A stretch of 64,000 nucleotides of DNA from assembly GCA_013433145.1 (NCBI GenBank), contig CM024184.1, forward strand, positions 2,976,137 to 3,040,136, given 5' to 3'. The DNA comes from Ascaris suum. Lineage: Eukaryota > Nematoda > Chromadorea > Rhabditida > Ascarididae. Both the position numbers and the translations under genes were made by a program. Positions 16,401 to 27,245 of this stretch are shown here, in pieces. The number at the start of each line of letters is the position of its first letter. The first letter of the stretch is position 1. Below the pieces are notes generated by a model. That model searched no databases, was not told the DNA's origin, and worked only from the letters and a program-made list of their open reading frames with translations.

Positions 16401-17639
16401 AAAATTCTCATAAAAAATTAGTTGCCCTGTGCGCAAATCGATGTAAGATGTAAAGTCCGATCGATTAAAAGAGAAAAATTGGCAAATGTTAGAATGCGTC
16501 TCAATTTTTCAACACATTTTTGCACTGAAAAAATTGTCTGAAAATTAATGCGCTAAGTTGCAAGTTGATTTATGACGTCATCTTATATTATATGTTATGC
16601 ACAAACATCATAAATTCTAACTTTGTTGGTTTCCCAAACTGAGATTGACGGCAAGAAAGACAAACAGACAGACCCATACGCAGACGCATAGACACACCAT
16701 TGGCATAATTTTACTCTGTTAATGCAAGATTGCAGAATTGCGTTATGAAGTTATGACACATTGTTTCATGAACCATATAAATGCATAATGAGAGAGAATA
16801 TTAATATACTGTTGAAGATTATCATAGAGACATATGTGAATTGATCTCGATAACCGATCATGAATGGTTTAAACCTCGATTATGGCTAATTACGGTTAAA
16901 TCATTTAGGTTAGACAAAACAAAAAAGTGGATGCGAAACTATTTGAAAGTGTACACACGTGAAATAGATAAATTTTTAGTTAATTAATGCGAGATCAAAT
17001 ATAGCAAATTATTAGATTTGTTGAAGAATAAATAAAGTTTGAAGCTTCATATCGATAGACAATAATCGTTAGCGTTGAAATTTTGAATTTCAAAACTGCG
17101 AAAAAAATAATTAACAATTGTGATACTAAAATATCATCTTCATCCTCCTCTTCCCTCCCCGTACCTCTGAAATGATAATAATACACCTATTGAGGTAACC
17201 GTAATAAATCCGAAACAATGACGACAATTTAGCTAGTAGTCCTTTTGCATACAATATGCTATTTTTATGTTAATGGCACTCAATGGCGAGTCATGTTGCT
17301 CTCCAAGTCCTATGAAAAAACATAAAGAGAAGAGAATTTGCCCGAATGAATATGAACTTTCTAGGCTATACCTAGAAAAAATAAGGCACTGTATCAAGTA
17401 AAAATTCAAATATATTATAATTATCGAATACTACTTACGTGGTCACGACGTATATTATTACTACTGTTATTGTTGTGGATCACTTTAGTGGCGTTTTGCG
17501 GATCGATGTGATGATCGCACTGAGTCGACGACGATGATGATATCGTGGTGACCGCAGACTCGCTTTTTGAGGTATTCGCCTTAGCTTGGTTGAGTTTCTT
17601 TTGATGTAGTCGAGCACAGATCTCATCCAACGACTTCAT
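7184..17639 (-). CDS. Castor-like zinc-finger transcription factor, about 10 exons
   Basis: Nuclear DNA-binding regulator of the Castor (Drosophila cas / vertebrate CASZ1) family, which controls neural and other cell fates in animals. Exons on the minus strand: 17639-17439, 16059-15877, 13976-13867, 12631-12574, 11790-11734, 11178-10709, 10509-10452, 10313-about 10050, 9749-9693 and 7448-7184. The first seven, and entry into the eighth, join in frame with GT-AG boundaries. Family call: a finger of the form C-x4-C, HYHC-x2-C-x12-H-x3-H (begins [16 protein letters not shown]), and in the last exon a C2H2 finger plus a C-x5-C...HHHC-x2-C finger, the Castor type. An AT-hook-like RGRPR lies in exon 3. 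The N-terminal third is Ser/Asn/Gln-rich and presumably disordered. Length would be about 570 residues. The donor of exon 8 is unresolved, so the link to exons 9-10 is tentative. The family is well supported; the exact model is moderately supported. Confidence 0.75.
8762..8905 (+). mobile_element. Decayed LINE reverse-transcriptase fragment
   Basis: In one frame 8774-8803 gives PPIYKK, and after a -1 frame slip at an A-run the next frame gives [14 protein letters not shown]. Together these resemble the conserved start of non-LTR reverse transcriptases (P-I-Y-K-K-G ... N-Y-R-G-I-x-L). In a third frame 8827-8902 reads [15 protein letters not shown]. Frameshifts and stops show that the copy is dead. 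It sits in an intron or gap of the Castor-like gene, on the opposite strand. The element's ends are not visible. Confidence 0.48.
9693..9749 (-). CDS. Castor-like gene, candidate exon 9 (57 nt)
   Basis: Bounded by a canonical TTTCAG acceptor and CAG|GTATAT donor. Only one frame is open over the whole segment ([18 protein letters not shown]), leaving phase 2, which matches exon 10. A second frame, open only after an internal TGA, reads [14 protein letters not shown], which looks like the C-terminal half of a zinc finger. Using that frame would need an acceptor inside the segment. Confidence 0.42.
10050..10313 (-). CDS. Castor-like gene, exon 8 (3' boundary uncertain)
   Basis: Starts at a TTTATCAG acceptor in phase 0 with [20 protein letters not shown] and stays open to a TGA at 10049-10047. 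It contains a C-x4-C (CIHNAC) that could be the first half of a Castor finger. No strong donor is present; candidates are weak GTGTATTC or GTGTTGCC sites. Either a non-consensus donor is used or the open frame continues past the true exon end. Confidence 0.5.
10452..10509 (-). CDS. Castor-like gene, micro-exon 7 (58 nt)
   Basis: Acceptor GTGAATAG, donor TCT|GTAAGC. It completes the split Arg codon of exon 6 and ends in phase 0, joining exon 8 perfectly. It encodes [20 protein letters not shown], with a C-x3-C pair that may contribute zinc ligands. The phase agreement with both neighbours is good support. Confidence 0.58.
10709..11178 (-). CDS. Castor-like gene, exon 6 with Castor-type zinc finger
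   Basis: Encodes about 156 residues. The finger reads CGRPFC, then KLKKRM, then HYHC-x2-C-x12-H-x3-H, a Castor signature (paired C-x4-C plus a C2H2 core). Downstream is a basic/Ser-rich segment with PPSKRFKF, a possible nuclear localization signal. Donor AAG|GTAAAT leaves phase 2. The start is less certain: the TTTTACAG acceptor at 11208 would put a stop in every frame, so the in-frame acceptor is the atypical CAAAG at 11179-11180. Confidence 0.8.
11234..11305 (+). other. tRNA-like relic (possibly tRNA-derived SINE head)
   Basis: GAAGCTCAGTGGTAAAGC resembles a tRNA D-arm / Pol III A box, followed by TTTAGCA in the anticodon-loop position and a degenerate T-arm (ACAATTTCG). The anticodon stem and acceptor ends do not pair well, so this is not a functional tRNA gene. 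Low confidence that it is tRNA-derived at all. Confidence 0.22.
11734..11790 (-). CDS. Castor-like gene, micro-exon 5 (57 nt)
   Basis: Acceptor ATTTTTAG, donor AAAG|GTATGA; phase 0 to phase 0, 19 codons ([19 protein letters not shown]). Only this phase gives a chain that fits both neighbours. Its 57-nt length keeps the frame, so it could be skipped without a frameshift. Confidence 0.55.
12574..12631 (-). CDS. Castor-like gene, micro-exon 4 (58 nt)
   Basis: Acceptor TTTTATTGTAG, donor CAG|GTTTGA. It completes the split Thr codon left by exon 3 and returns to phase 0. The 19 further residues ([19 protein letters not shown]) are hydrophilic and acidic. The phase agreement on both sides is the main support. 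Confidence 0.58.
12785..12850. repeat. G-rich purine island inside a Castor-like intron
   Basis: A plus-strand run of GGGAAGGGAAGGGGAGGAG type followed by a six-G run. It has four or more G tracts of length three or more within about 60 nt, so it could form a G-quadruplex on the plus strand. It is one of the recurrent islands described in the findings. Confidence 0.7.
13867..13976 (-). CDS. Castor-like gene, exon 3 with AT-hook-like motif
   Basis: Acceptor TTTTTTAG, donor GAC|GTAAAA; enters phase 0 and leaves phase 2. It encodes [19 protein letters not shown] and a further 18 residues. GHRGRPRT matches the core of an AT hook (RGRP), a minor-groove DNA-binding element, though one copy alone is weak evidence of function. 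Confidence 0.62.
15877..16059 (-). CDS. Castor-like gene, exon 2
   Basis: Bounded by TTATAG acceptor and GTAAGT donor, phase 0 to phase 0, 61 codons. The encoded segment begins [18 protein letters not shown] and contains several SP dipeptides (SPV, SPI, SPL, SPI), typical of a phosphorylatable linker. It carries no zinc-binding residues. The plus-strand open frame over this stretch is its shadow. Confidence 0.72.
16640..16760 (+). repeat. GACA-type dispersed repeat, diverged copy in a Castor-like intron
   Basis: AAGAAAGACAAACAGACAGA, then CCCATACGCAGACGCATAGACA, then AATGCAAGATTGCAGAATTG. Same order of parts as the other copies but more diverged. It lies in the intron between exons 1 and 2. 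Confidence 0.45.
17439..17639 (-). CDS. Castor-like gene, exon 1 (start codon)
   Basis: ATG at 17639, just after a CATTCAG acceptor, which suggests trans-splicing or an upstream non-coding exon. It encodes 67 residues starting [15 protein letters not shown], then Ser/Asn/His-rich sequence, and ends at CAC|GTAAGT in phase 0. Using the acceptor with an upstream coding exon in phase 0 would give an immediate stop, which supports this ATG as the start. Confidence 0.7.
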
Positions 17640-19833
17640 CGCTGAATGCGTTAAATAAAATATTCCTCGCACGTTACCAAGACATCCTGGGAGGACCGAT
17701 CGCAGACTGACTGCTTCTGCTGTCTATATCTCTCGCAGTCTCTATTGCCCTCCAAAAATTGCCAACGTCGTTGGGGGCAACCGAACTGCCCATGTTTCCT
17801 GCCCGCCCATTGGTCTAAGTTGGGGATCCACTGATATCAAACAACAAATTACTTTCAGCAAACAAAGCAACTTCGGCGTACACATAATATTTAATTGCCT
17901 TATAAATTTGAGAAATAATAGTGTCTCACTAGCATATGGAGATATTCAGAATGGAAACAAATGGATCAGAGATAATGGCGAAGAAGGATGTACTACTACC
18001 AAATAATGGTGATCATTGCATAGTGTAAAGTGAGGCGAAAAAATATTTCGAATCTTTTTTAATATCTTTTTTTTCATTCTATATGTCAGAAAATGATCTG
18101 CTTAATACAACTATAAGACAAAAGAATATCCTCTAGTACCTATTTACCTATACAACGATGTGTTCTATTGTATGAGTAACGAAAAAAAGGAAGGAAAAAA
18201 AACATCTTTCGTCGTCAAAAATTCCCACTGATAGACTAATGCGCTGTCTAGCAGCAAAAATTCTCTGTATCCATCACATCTATCGTCTCTAGCTGTAATA
18301 TGTTGTATGAATATTGTAGTTCACATTTTCTAATGATAGCAAGATATCTGTACAACTCGGGAAGATGACTGCAGAAGTCTTGAACACTCAGGAGGATCGT
18401 TTTGGGTCGCCAGCAACCTCACCTACTTTCGTGGGAATGGGAGGGCAATGGAGGGAGGAGAGAGCAGAAAACATAGAAACAGAACATTCTTGATTAGAAA
18501 TTCGCAACAGTTTCTATCCCTTTTTATCCTGAAATTCGCGAAATTTACTAGATTCATTTAAGGGGGAGAAGGGAGTCGCTCCCCTCAACGAACAATCCAA
18601 CCAGCAAAAAATTTCCACCGGACTCTTGAAGCGAACCAGTGCACTTTTTATCATAGGTGAGAGGAAAGGAGGAGGGATTGAAGACTGGGGCCAATGAGAC
18701 CATTTAACAATTCTTGCAATACTCATAAAATATCATGCAATTGCTAAATTTGTCTTAAAAACTTCGATTTAAAACAATTTCTACCATTACTATAATCTAA
18801 AAAGTGATTAACTACATCCGAGTCAGTATATTTGGCTCCGGAGTAAGACTCCTTCAGAAACTTATTTGCATATTTTATTCGAACTGACCCACTCGATTAC
18901 CGCTCGATATTTATAAAATGATGAAATACATTTTATCAGTAGAAGAATTTATATTAACTAAGTAAATGAATTTTTAGAGGAGTCGCAATCCGAAAGACTC
19001 CGGAGCCATTCACCATCGACAATAGTGTTTTTGGATATGCCTATATATTTTTAGAGAGCACAAGAGCGTCGCTCTGAAATAATGTGAGCACTGCACAAAT
19101 CACGCAACAACGATGTGTTTTTTTCCAATTCTCAACTTGCATCAACATAGCAAAGTCGATGTTTTTTATTGTGTTCGTATTGCATTTAGCATTCACAAAT
19201 TCTGCCGGGAAACTTACAAATATCCCCGTCGCAAATTTCCTCGAATTTTAGTGATAAAATATATCAAAGAAAGAATTTCATTCAGCGAGTGAATTATTTC
19301 CTACCAACGTTTGATAAACTCTCTGTATAACTTTTCAAACAAACAAACAAAAAAAAGACATCTTTTATGCGTATGACGGAGTAGGATTTATTGAGAAGGA
19401 GGGTTGATTAATTGGGAAGGGGGATGGCGAACGAGAGAGCTCTTATTTTTGCCTTGAAAAGCTCAAAAAGAGGTTCAGAGTGAGGAGCGGGCGATCGAGT
19501 GCTTCAGAGTTATTGAAAGAAATGAGCGTCCGTTTCGTTTAATAAGATATGCAAAACATGCTAAATATAAATTAAACGTAAAAAGATAATTTCCATAGTT
19601 TAAAAAAAATTTCTTTTGTTTTCAAAGATCAGAGATAATGTAAGGAGCGATGCATTGCGAAGAAATATACTCTGAAATAATGGTCATATACTTATATTAA
19701 CCGATTTCAGGTCATTCATCGAGAAATTTCGAGAAGACAGTGAAACTATTGCAACAAGCAAAAGATGACTGAACAATAACACAAGATGTCGGAGCAAACT
19801 GGAAATGAAGTCTTGGAATGCACTCATCTAAAC
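17640..19833. other. Upstream region of the Castor-like gene, no exon established
   Basis: No supported gene. A minus-strand frame at 18514-18726 includes a 20-nt stretch nearly matching exon 2 of the Castor-like gene (encoding RFKSPV); see findings. Purine islands occur at 18420-18465. Regulatory elements of the Castor-like gene could lie here, but nothing specific is recognisable. Confidence 0.4.
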
Positions 19834-19929
19834 CTGAAGTGGTTGAGGTGGAGCAGCAGTAGAGGCCGGGGTCGGGGTCGGGGTCGGGGCGGGAGGAGGA
19901 GAGAACGTGAACTGAGAACCACCATCTCC
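19834..19929 (-). CDS. Candidate Pro/Thr/Ala-rich exon, gene unknown
   Basis: Minus strand: acceptor GAGTTCAG, 32 open codons, donor CTTCAG|GTTTAG, phase 0 to phase 0. It reads GDGGSQFTFSPPPAPTPTPT and then a PASTAAPP tail, a low-complexity linker common in regulators. The opposite strand has an Arg-Gly open frame (19786-19977, SRGRGRGRGRGG), and only one can be the real one. The minus choice has both splice sites. It may be a 5' exon of the Castor-like gene or of another gene, but it does not join exon 1 of that gene in frame directly. Confidence 0.4.
19868..19893 (+). repeat. (GGGGTC)n hexamer repeat, G-quadruplex motif
   Basis: Three perfect GGGGTC units followed by GGGGCGGG, giving five G tracts separated by 1-2 nt, an excellent intramolecular quadruplex candidate on the plus strand. 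It lies inside the candidate Pro/Thr exon, where the complementary strand encodes the (Pro-Thr) dipeptides. Confidence 0.9.
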
Positions 19930-22900
19930 CTGAACTCGACCTTAATTGTGACAGAAAAAAGTTTGCAAGCTGAATGATTTGAAATAAAAACCAACGTGAA
20001 TTGCGTTAAAGAGCGAGCGTGAAAGCAGAAAAATAAACACAAAGACGCTATAAGCGATGTCATTCGCCATGAGAGACAAAGTTTCCGCTCTTCGAGTTTT
20101 CAGCTGTAACAATTCGCACATTTTGAAAGCAAATTTTTCATTCATTTTATGGCATCTTTAATGAGTGATTCATAGAATTTTCTCTAAATCCCTCTCAACT
20201 CCGTTCCCCTATCCCCCCCCCCCAAAAAAAATTACTGCGTTATTTCCAAAATTAATCAAATTCCAAAATTCAATATTGTCCCCAAAAATCATTCATCATT
20301 GAAATATCTTCCCCAAAATATCGATCGATTATAATTATTTAGTGCTGTTATAAAGTATCACTACACATTATTCGATCCCTCCATATGTCCTTCGAAAACT
20401 GTAGATTATTCTGTATTCATAGGAAATACTGCACAATGCCCAGGCCAGCATCACTTTTTGTGTTAAAATGCTCTACTCAAAAAGTGTTTTGCTCATTTAG
20501 ACGACGATCCTTATCGTATTCGCACTTTTATGGAATTCGGATGACTTGCCCACATTCCGTCAGTATTGCTGCCTCAAGAATTCGTGAACCGGGCCAAAGT
20601 TTAGACCTATATCTTGCACGCCTACACATGTCAGGCTTGTAAATATATGTATGCTCAGATATATAGAAGTTTATATATACCAAATTTCGATGCGGTTTTT
20701 TGGGTTGAAAATACCTGATAGATGCACACAGGTGTACTCACTTATAAAAGCTAATATAAGTTTACAGAAGGTGCCTAAAATCAGCACATCATGGATATAC
20801 TCAGAAATTTACTCAAATAAACGCCCCAGTAGTGAAGTAGCAAGCTGACGTCAAGCAATTGCCTGCAGGTAGAAACTCATATCCCCATGGGTATGCGCAA
20901 TAAAGCGGAGCCAAATTGTGAAATAGTATATTGATTGCGGCCGATATAACGACAGTCTTGTTAATTGCCAGAACATAAATTAATAAACGATATTTACAAA
21001 AGTAAAGTGCTAAGAAGTGTGGAAAATTTTCGAATTAGATAGAACACACAAATAAATAAACCAAAATTGATGAATTAAATAAATAAACAACTAGAGGGGT
21101 ATTACTATAATTCAGTAAGGAAAGTAATACTGAAGAAGTTCAAAATACTTAGTGAAAAAGGATATATTGATGAGCAATTGTAGATGAGGTGAAGGTTTTA
21201 GGGGCGGATCAACGGAAGCAAGAGCCGAATGAAAATAGAAACGTTGTGGATGATAAGGCGAAGTGAGCTGAGTGCCGTTGTGGCTTAAGCTTATCGGTTG
21301 ATGTGGCACTTCTTCAGCGCTCCTCTTCTAGCGGATACAGCAACACGTTGTAAAGTGCGCCACCTGAAATGGTATTTTTGCAAGCTATGCGATGCTCTTC
21401 AACGCCGACTGCTAGACAGCCTCAGTCTCGAGCACAACCCAACATCACACCTCCAACACAAATATACATCCCACTCTCGCTTTACAGATACTTTCTCATA
21501 TTCTACTTATTAATTTCAGTATATTTCAATATAGTTGTAAGAAAATTTTGAGATTTTATAAACGAAAAAAAAAAAGAATTTCAATTAATAAGAATAAATA
21601 AGATTATATTCGAGTTATCCAAACAATGCATACTTCTTACCCAAAAAGGGAATATTCTATGAAAGGATGTTACTTATGGAATTTTTTTTTGTAGTCGGCC
21701 TCTTCCCTCCCCGCCCATCCTTCCTAACCATCATTTTTCCACCTACTCAATGGCACACACATTGCAGTGATGAAAGAAGGAGTTGAGCGATTTTTTTTCC
21801 CTCTCACACGTTTCTTGAATTTCACCGTTCTATATTTTTTAACATTCTTGCATAGTACCATAAAATATTTCAACGACTATGTTGTTCTTATTTCAATAAT
21901 ATCAAAAAATTCAATATATATTTGTTGTTGTCGTTATAATTCATTTAATACGGATTAAATCGTATAATTTAAAATTTATTCTATTCAATTTTCTAAATTT
22001 TTCAATATTTCCCACCTTATATAAGGATTTTTTTCCTGTATCATTTTATTCCACCATCTATAAATAAAGATCGTTTTTATTTATTGTTATTATCATTTAA
22101 TGAATGAGATAAATAAAATGATTTTTTCTTCATTTTTCGTTTTTTTTTTTTTCTTGCACAAATGCATTGCAGCAATATGCACTAATATTCATGTATGTAT
22201 TATCAAGTACTTACTTCAATTCGCTTATATAGTAATTTCACTTAGCAATTGAAGGAAACTACTATCCTGAATAGAGTTTTGTTCATTTCGAGCGCATCAA
22301 ATTTTTTTTTTTGGACACTTGGAAAGCTGATATTCTCGCTGATTCAACCAATCATTTGAAGCGTTTAAAGAATTAAAATTTACTACCATAATTTTTTGTT
22401 TTTATTTTCGAATTATTGAAAATAATTTTGAATTTTTATAAAATCCAATTTTGTGCTATTCATCCTATCATAAAATATATTCTATGTCAATCGTTTTTTT
22501 GTTGTGCTGTGTCGTGGCGCATTTGTCCATCCGACAATATTTCATATTCTATCACGTTTATTGCATTGTGCGGTATTTAAGAGAAAAGCAAAATTCGTTT
22601 ATTGAAGTGAATTAATGAAGGTGTCACCTTCTGAAACTCATTTTGGAAAATCAAAATTTTAATCAGAGTCAATTTGCCTTCAAATTGAACTCCTCAATGA
22701 GGCTCACCTTTTAAAGGTGTGCAAAATATTCCCTCATTTATCAATTAACGAATGCCGTTCGTTATCATCGAGATATGCATAAAAATGATTTTAAAATATA
22801 AATAAATTCCTGCAAGACTATCAATTTCCTCAATTTTTTACCAGCTTGTTGATGAGGTAGCACTATCCTTAGTATATTTACAAGTAACAGCTAGCTGCAA

Positions 22901-25430
22901 ATGCTTTCTTCTTAGAAATTACCAACCATGGGAATGCTTGAAACTGAAACGGAAATAATTTTTGAATAACACCACTTTTGAGAACTATTAGAGGAACGGG
23001 GTGGAGGTGAGGGGTCATTTCATCAAGCAAACGTTCCGATTAGTGAATTGAATTGCTGAAAGTGTTGTAAACAGCGGCTATTATAAGAAAGTCAGGCACA
23101 ACACTTTGAATGATGTATTCAGCACGCTGTTCGATTTGTTCGATTGTATTCACTTGTTCGATTGCACATTAATGTTAAGAGAGGTTGAGTTGTTTTTTTA
23201 TCTAGAAAGAACCAGAACCCGGTTTTTTTTCAACCTAAGAGAAACCAGAACTACCTGCGATAAGATAACCTTCCACCGGTATCATCTAAAAAATGAAAAG
23301 CCAGCACATAGCCAACGGATCATCAGCGTTTCATTTCAAACCTATCCCTTTCCTCTGCCATCTTTTCTGTTGTTCCTTGCTTCCTCGGCTTGCAGTATTC
23401 AGTGTATCTCATATTTCCGTTATAAATAACTAGCTGAAAGATTCAAAATCCCATCAGCAAAAAACTCGATGATTTACGAATTCTCTGCAAATAAATATGA
23501 GTTATTCTGGTGTCCACAGGTAACATCTTGCCATCGATAAGAGAAGTAATCGGTAATCGGATTATATTCATCGAATCCCATTCCATCATGCATAAACTTC
23601 AGAAGAACATTGCAGCTTGGTCTATCTTCTGCATTCCACAAACTAATTATTTATCATTTAGGCAATCTAATTGAAATTTTTGCATATACTTAATGAGGTA
23701 GAGGTAAGTTAGATAAAATAAGGGTAAATATTTGCATAATTATTCGTCGTTTATGAATAATTTAATAAATTATATTAGAGGTTTTGTTCAAAGAGATTAA
23801 TTGTATCAATGAAAATTTCTTTCGCAAATTCTTTCTTGTCTTCCATTTTTTTTCCAAAAAGTAATAACCTAATCGGAAATTTTAATGGCTTGAGACTATT
23901 TCGCCAATTAGATTAGAAGGTATATCGAGAAAAATGACCATTATCTTTACCCCGACGAGAAAAACATCATTCAGTGACCGCTCTTAGGAATATGTACTCC
24001 TCACCTCCCCTCCCCTTCGAAACGTCACATCCAGAATCCCCATGGCGGGGGAAAACGAAGATTCTAGCACAACAATGGGGCATCTACATTATAATTATAG
24101 ATCACTTTCAAAAATCAATGGGCATATGTATGCACATGCAGACTTCAGGACAACAACGATCGCCTCCGAATACCTCGTAATCCTTCCCCACCCAACCTCA
24201 CCCAATTTCCAGACTTTTTTCTCTCTTCATATTTCTTTCCTTCAAGCCATATTCAAGCCACTTAAGCATACGATATTATACCGCTGCATTCATTCGTTAA
24301 ACGAACGGATAATAACTGCAAACTGAGGAGGTGCTGAAATCTTAGAAACACTTGACAGTGCTTTGTTGTTGTTTCGGGTGCAATATTTAGAGCTAGAAGT
24401 GCAAAAGTGTGCTAAGCAGTCTGTTAGAAACATGTGCTTTTGTAATTCTATTTACTAGGCCTTTGCAATTTTATTCATCAAGCCACAAAAATTTCCCTCT
24501 CCGGACTATGATAACTTTCTTCAAAAGGTCATCATAATTTCTTTCATCAGGCTATGCAATTTCGTTCATCAAGCCAACTAGTTTCATCAAATGCCATAAA
24601 ATAATAAAATATATACAAAACATGTGCTTGTTTTAAGCAATACAATTAACAATATTAGCTTCCTAGGAAACGGTCGTTTTTTTTCGACTGGAAGTCCAAT
24701 CGATACAAATTTTTGAGTTTTAAGACTTCCACAACTCCCCATAAAGGTGGTAGATTGGCTTGAAACTCGGTACGAGAAGACAACTCATAACATACATTAG
24801 ATCCACTCAATTGGCAGCTGTAATCAAAGTGATTTTATAGTCCAAAGTGTCAATCAGATAGACAGACACATAAATACATATACAGACAGGTGTAGTATTG
24901 CGACTGTTTGCAAATGCAAATATGCAGAATTGCATTTAAAAAAAATCAATTTTCCAAGAATTTTTTTTTATTGAAAGGAAAAGCGAAAAGCACCTATATT
25001 ACTAAGGCAGAGTTTCATAATGCTAAATTTAATGCCAATTGTCCAGAGAGAATCCGTTAGAAACCTATTTCTATTATGTTTCACTTACTAAAAAAGCGTT
25101 GATGCCTATTATGCTATATTCAAATAGAAGGCCCATCAAACAGTTCTTATATGTTTATATTAATTTTGTATAATTCAAAATCACATATTTACAATTTACA
25201 TCCAAGTACAATTCTGTAATAATTATTTATCTACAGATAATAAACACAATTATTTATTTTTACTTTCATTTTTATTTACTTTTGTAATTTCAAGTAAACG
25301 CTGTTTTAAACGGCATTTGTTTGTGAAACTCTGATCAAGTAAATGATATTTCCCAGTTATCAGCACTCGTATTCATTGAAATAATCAATTTTACGTGTTA
25401 GTGAATACAGCAATAACATAAAAACACAAA
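19930..25430. other. Intergenic DNA, nothing supported
   Basis: AT-rich, with C-rich islands at 20205-20223 and 21700-21725 and poly-T runs. Open frames at 20385-20642, 21298-21513, 23106-23429 and 24042-24326 (all plus) show no splice sites or family motifs. A copy of the GACA-type dispersed repeat lies at 24845-24940. Confidence 0.45.
24840..24945 (+). repeat. GACA-type dispersed repeat, copy
   Basis: Runs of GATAGACAGACAC and ACAGACAG are followed by TTTGCAAATGCAAATATGC, matching the core shared with the copies at 34.3 kb and 53.5 kb after alignment. See the findings entry for the family. Confidence 0.6.
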
Positions 25431-25438
25431 ATTACAGA

Positions 25439-26277
25439 TGTCGTACTAGTTGCTTTACGATATTGCTTAGAATCAGCAAAATTGCCTTCACAACCGCTAG
25501 TACCCGCCAATTACTTCCAATTTCCAATCCACTCCACAACAAACGAACTATCTTATCTAATATAACTGTGGAAACGAATCGAGATGTAACCCTCGCGCCG
25601 CTGACAACGCCAAAGCGCTCGTAATCTAGATTGGGTTCAAAACGGTCGCAGCAAAGAAGCAAAGAAATACCCCTACATACATTCAACAGCAAATACACAT
25701 GGCGCTCATCCCAGAATGTTATCTGTTGTGTCTAAACTTTCCACGTGTTCTAGATGAACTGAGCTTTAAGTGGAATACTTGTGACATTTTCTAAACACTC
25801 TGAGAGATGTATCTTAAGGGAATACGAGTGAAGCGCCTTTTGGGCTACACTATTGACACTTGCGCCGTCGAGCAACGCCGTTGCGGACATATATGCCTAG
25901 AAATGCGCTAAGACCCACAAGAAGCAACAGTTGTTTATGGTGTTCTGCTTAATGGCACAACTGTCCGCAAGTGTGCAATGGCACATCAGTTCCCTTCTCC
26001 CAAATTTATTAAGGAAGGATCATGGCGTGATATCGTATATGCCAAGCAGGGCAGTGACGTTTGGCAAAACTGCACCATTAATAATTAAGCAGTCGGCATC
26101 GTAGTTTCTGAGGTTGGCGACTCAGTATTCATCGCTTTTCAACTAGAATACGCCTCAGAAACTTACCTTGGTTGCTCATTACTTAGTTTGCCAAACCGGA
26201 ATTTTCCCCTCGCAAATATTTCCCCTACGACGACGCCAGACGAGCAAACATCCGACTCGAGTGGATCTTCTTTCTGA
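25439..26277 (+). pseudogene. Stop-interrupted protein-coding relic, identity unknown
   Basis: GC content rises above the background. From 25439 one frame is open for 61 codons, then 36 more after a single stop. From 25699 a second frame runs to a TGA at 26275 with only four stops (25792, 25801, 25909, 26086). Residue composition is protein-like, with repeated Cys (for example TCAVEQRRCGHICLE). The frame change and dispersed in-frame stops indicate decay. It may descend from a retroelement surface-protein gene or from a secreted host protein; I recognise no diagnostic motif. The minus-strand open frame 25432-25698 is a shadow. Confidence 0.45.
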
Positions 26278-27014
26278 AAACAGCATCACTACTGCAAGTG
26301 TCTAAAAATCAGAAACTTTACATTCAAATTCAGTACTAAATCTCTCAACGAATGCTTCGGCGCCAACTTCCCCCTTAGTCAAGTTCTTGAAAAAAATTAG
26401 AGAATTATTAGTTTGGGTAAAAATCTATATGACCCACTAGTTCTAACCGAATTTGTGTCCAAGCAGTTTTGAGTTGTTCCCCTATTACTACTTGGCACGT
26501 TGCCACAGATTACTTCTTGCATACTGAAATTGAAAAACAGCGGTTCTCTAGGAGTGAACCACAAGCTTTGCTTTCATTAGGTTCTGCGATTACAGGTTTG
26601 ATTCCAGGTCGCAACGATCCTTTTTTCTGCAACGCCAAATTTAATGAAATTTAGAGACATTACGAGAGACAAAGTCGAGCGTACAAACAATTCCAACATT
26701 GCCAGTTGGATTTACAATTAGAGCGTCCACCGACGAGGTAAATCATTTCAGTTAATTCTGTGCAGAAGTTCGTATTTAATAGTTGGGCTAAACATGGACG
26801 TACAATAGGATTATTACATTTGATTTTTTGAGGGGGAGGGAGAAGAGGTAAATGAGCATCTACTACGACGATGAAGTAATTGAAATGGGAAAGAAGTATG
26901 CGATTCAGGCAAATGAACTGCTGATGGCATACTTGGTTGATTTACTTGAAGACAGATGAACGAACATATCATGGAATAGCAAATAGAAATGCATTTCTAC
27001 ATACCAATATTCAA
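26278..27014. other. Region downstream of the relic, no supported gene
   Basis: A short frame at 26469-26654 (plus) could belong to the same decayed copy but has no distinguishing motif. A G-rich stretch lies near 26830. Confidence 0.35.
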
Positions 27015-27024
27015 TTTGTGGATA

Positions 27025-27200
27025 TTTTAGAGACAAGAGTGTAGCCAGATAATAGATGGGTGGTCAAAGACAAGAATATGGCCAGGTAATAAAAAGGGGA
27101 ACCAGAAACAAGATTGTGGCCAGGTAATAGACGGGGGATTAGAGACAAGAATGTGGCCAGTGAATATTTCAGAGACAAGGATGTTCCCAGATAATAGACA
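27025..27200. repeat. Degenerate minisatellite, about 35-bp unit, 5 copies
   Basis: Copies share the cores GAGACAAGAATGTGGCCAG and GTAATAGACGGG with substitutions and small indels. The two overlapping minus-strand open frames (27011-27245), rich in Leu/Ser, are by-products of the repeat and not genes. Confidence 0.85.
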
Positions 27201-27245
27201 GGAAATATCGATGGAACTTTGAACGCAATGGACAATAGCTCTCAT

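Noticed and set aside
18514..18726. 70-codon minus-strand frame as an extra Castor-like exon
   Set aside because: Apart from the 19-nt match to exon 2 it has no acceptor or donor in a usable phase.
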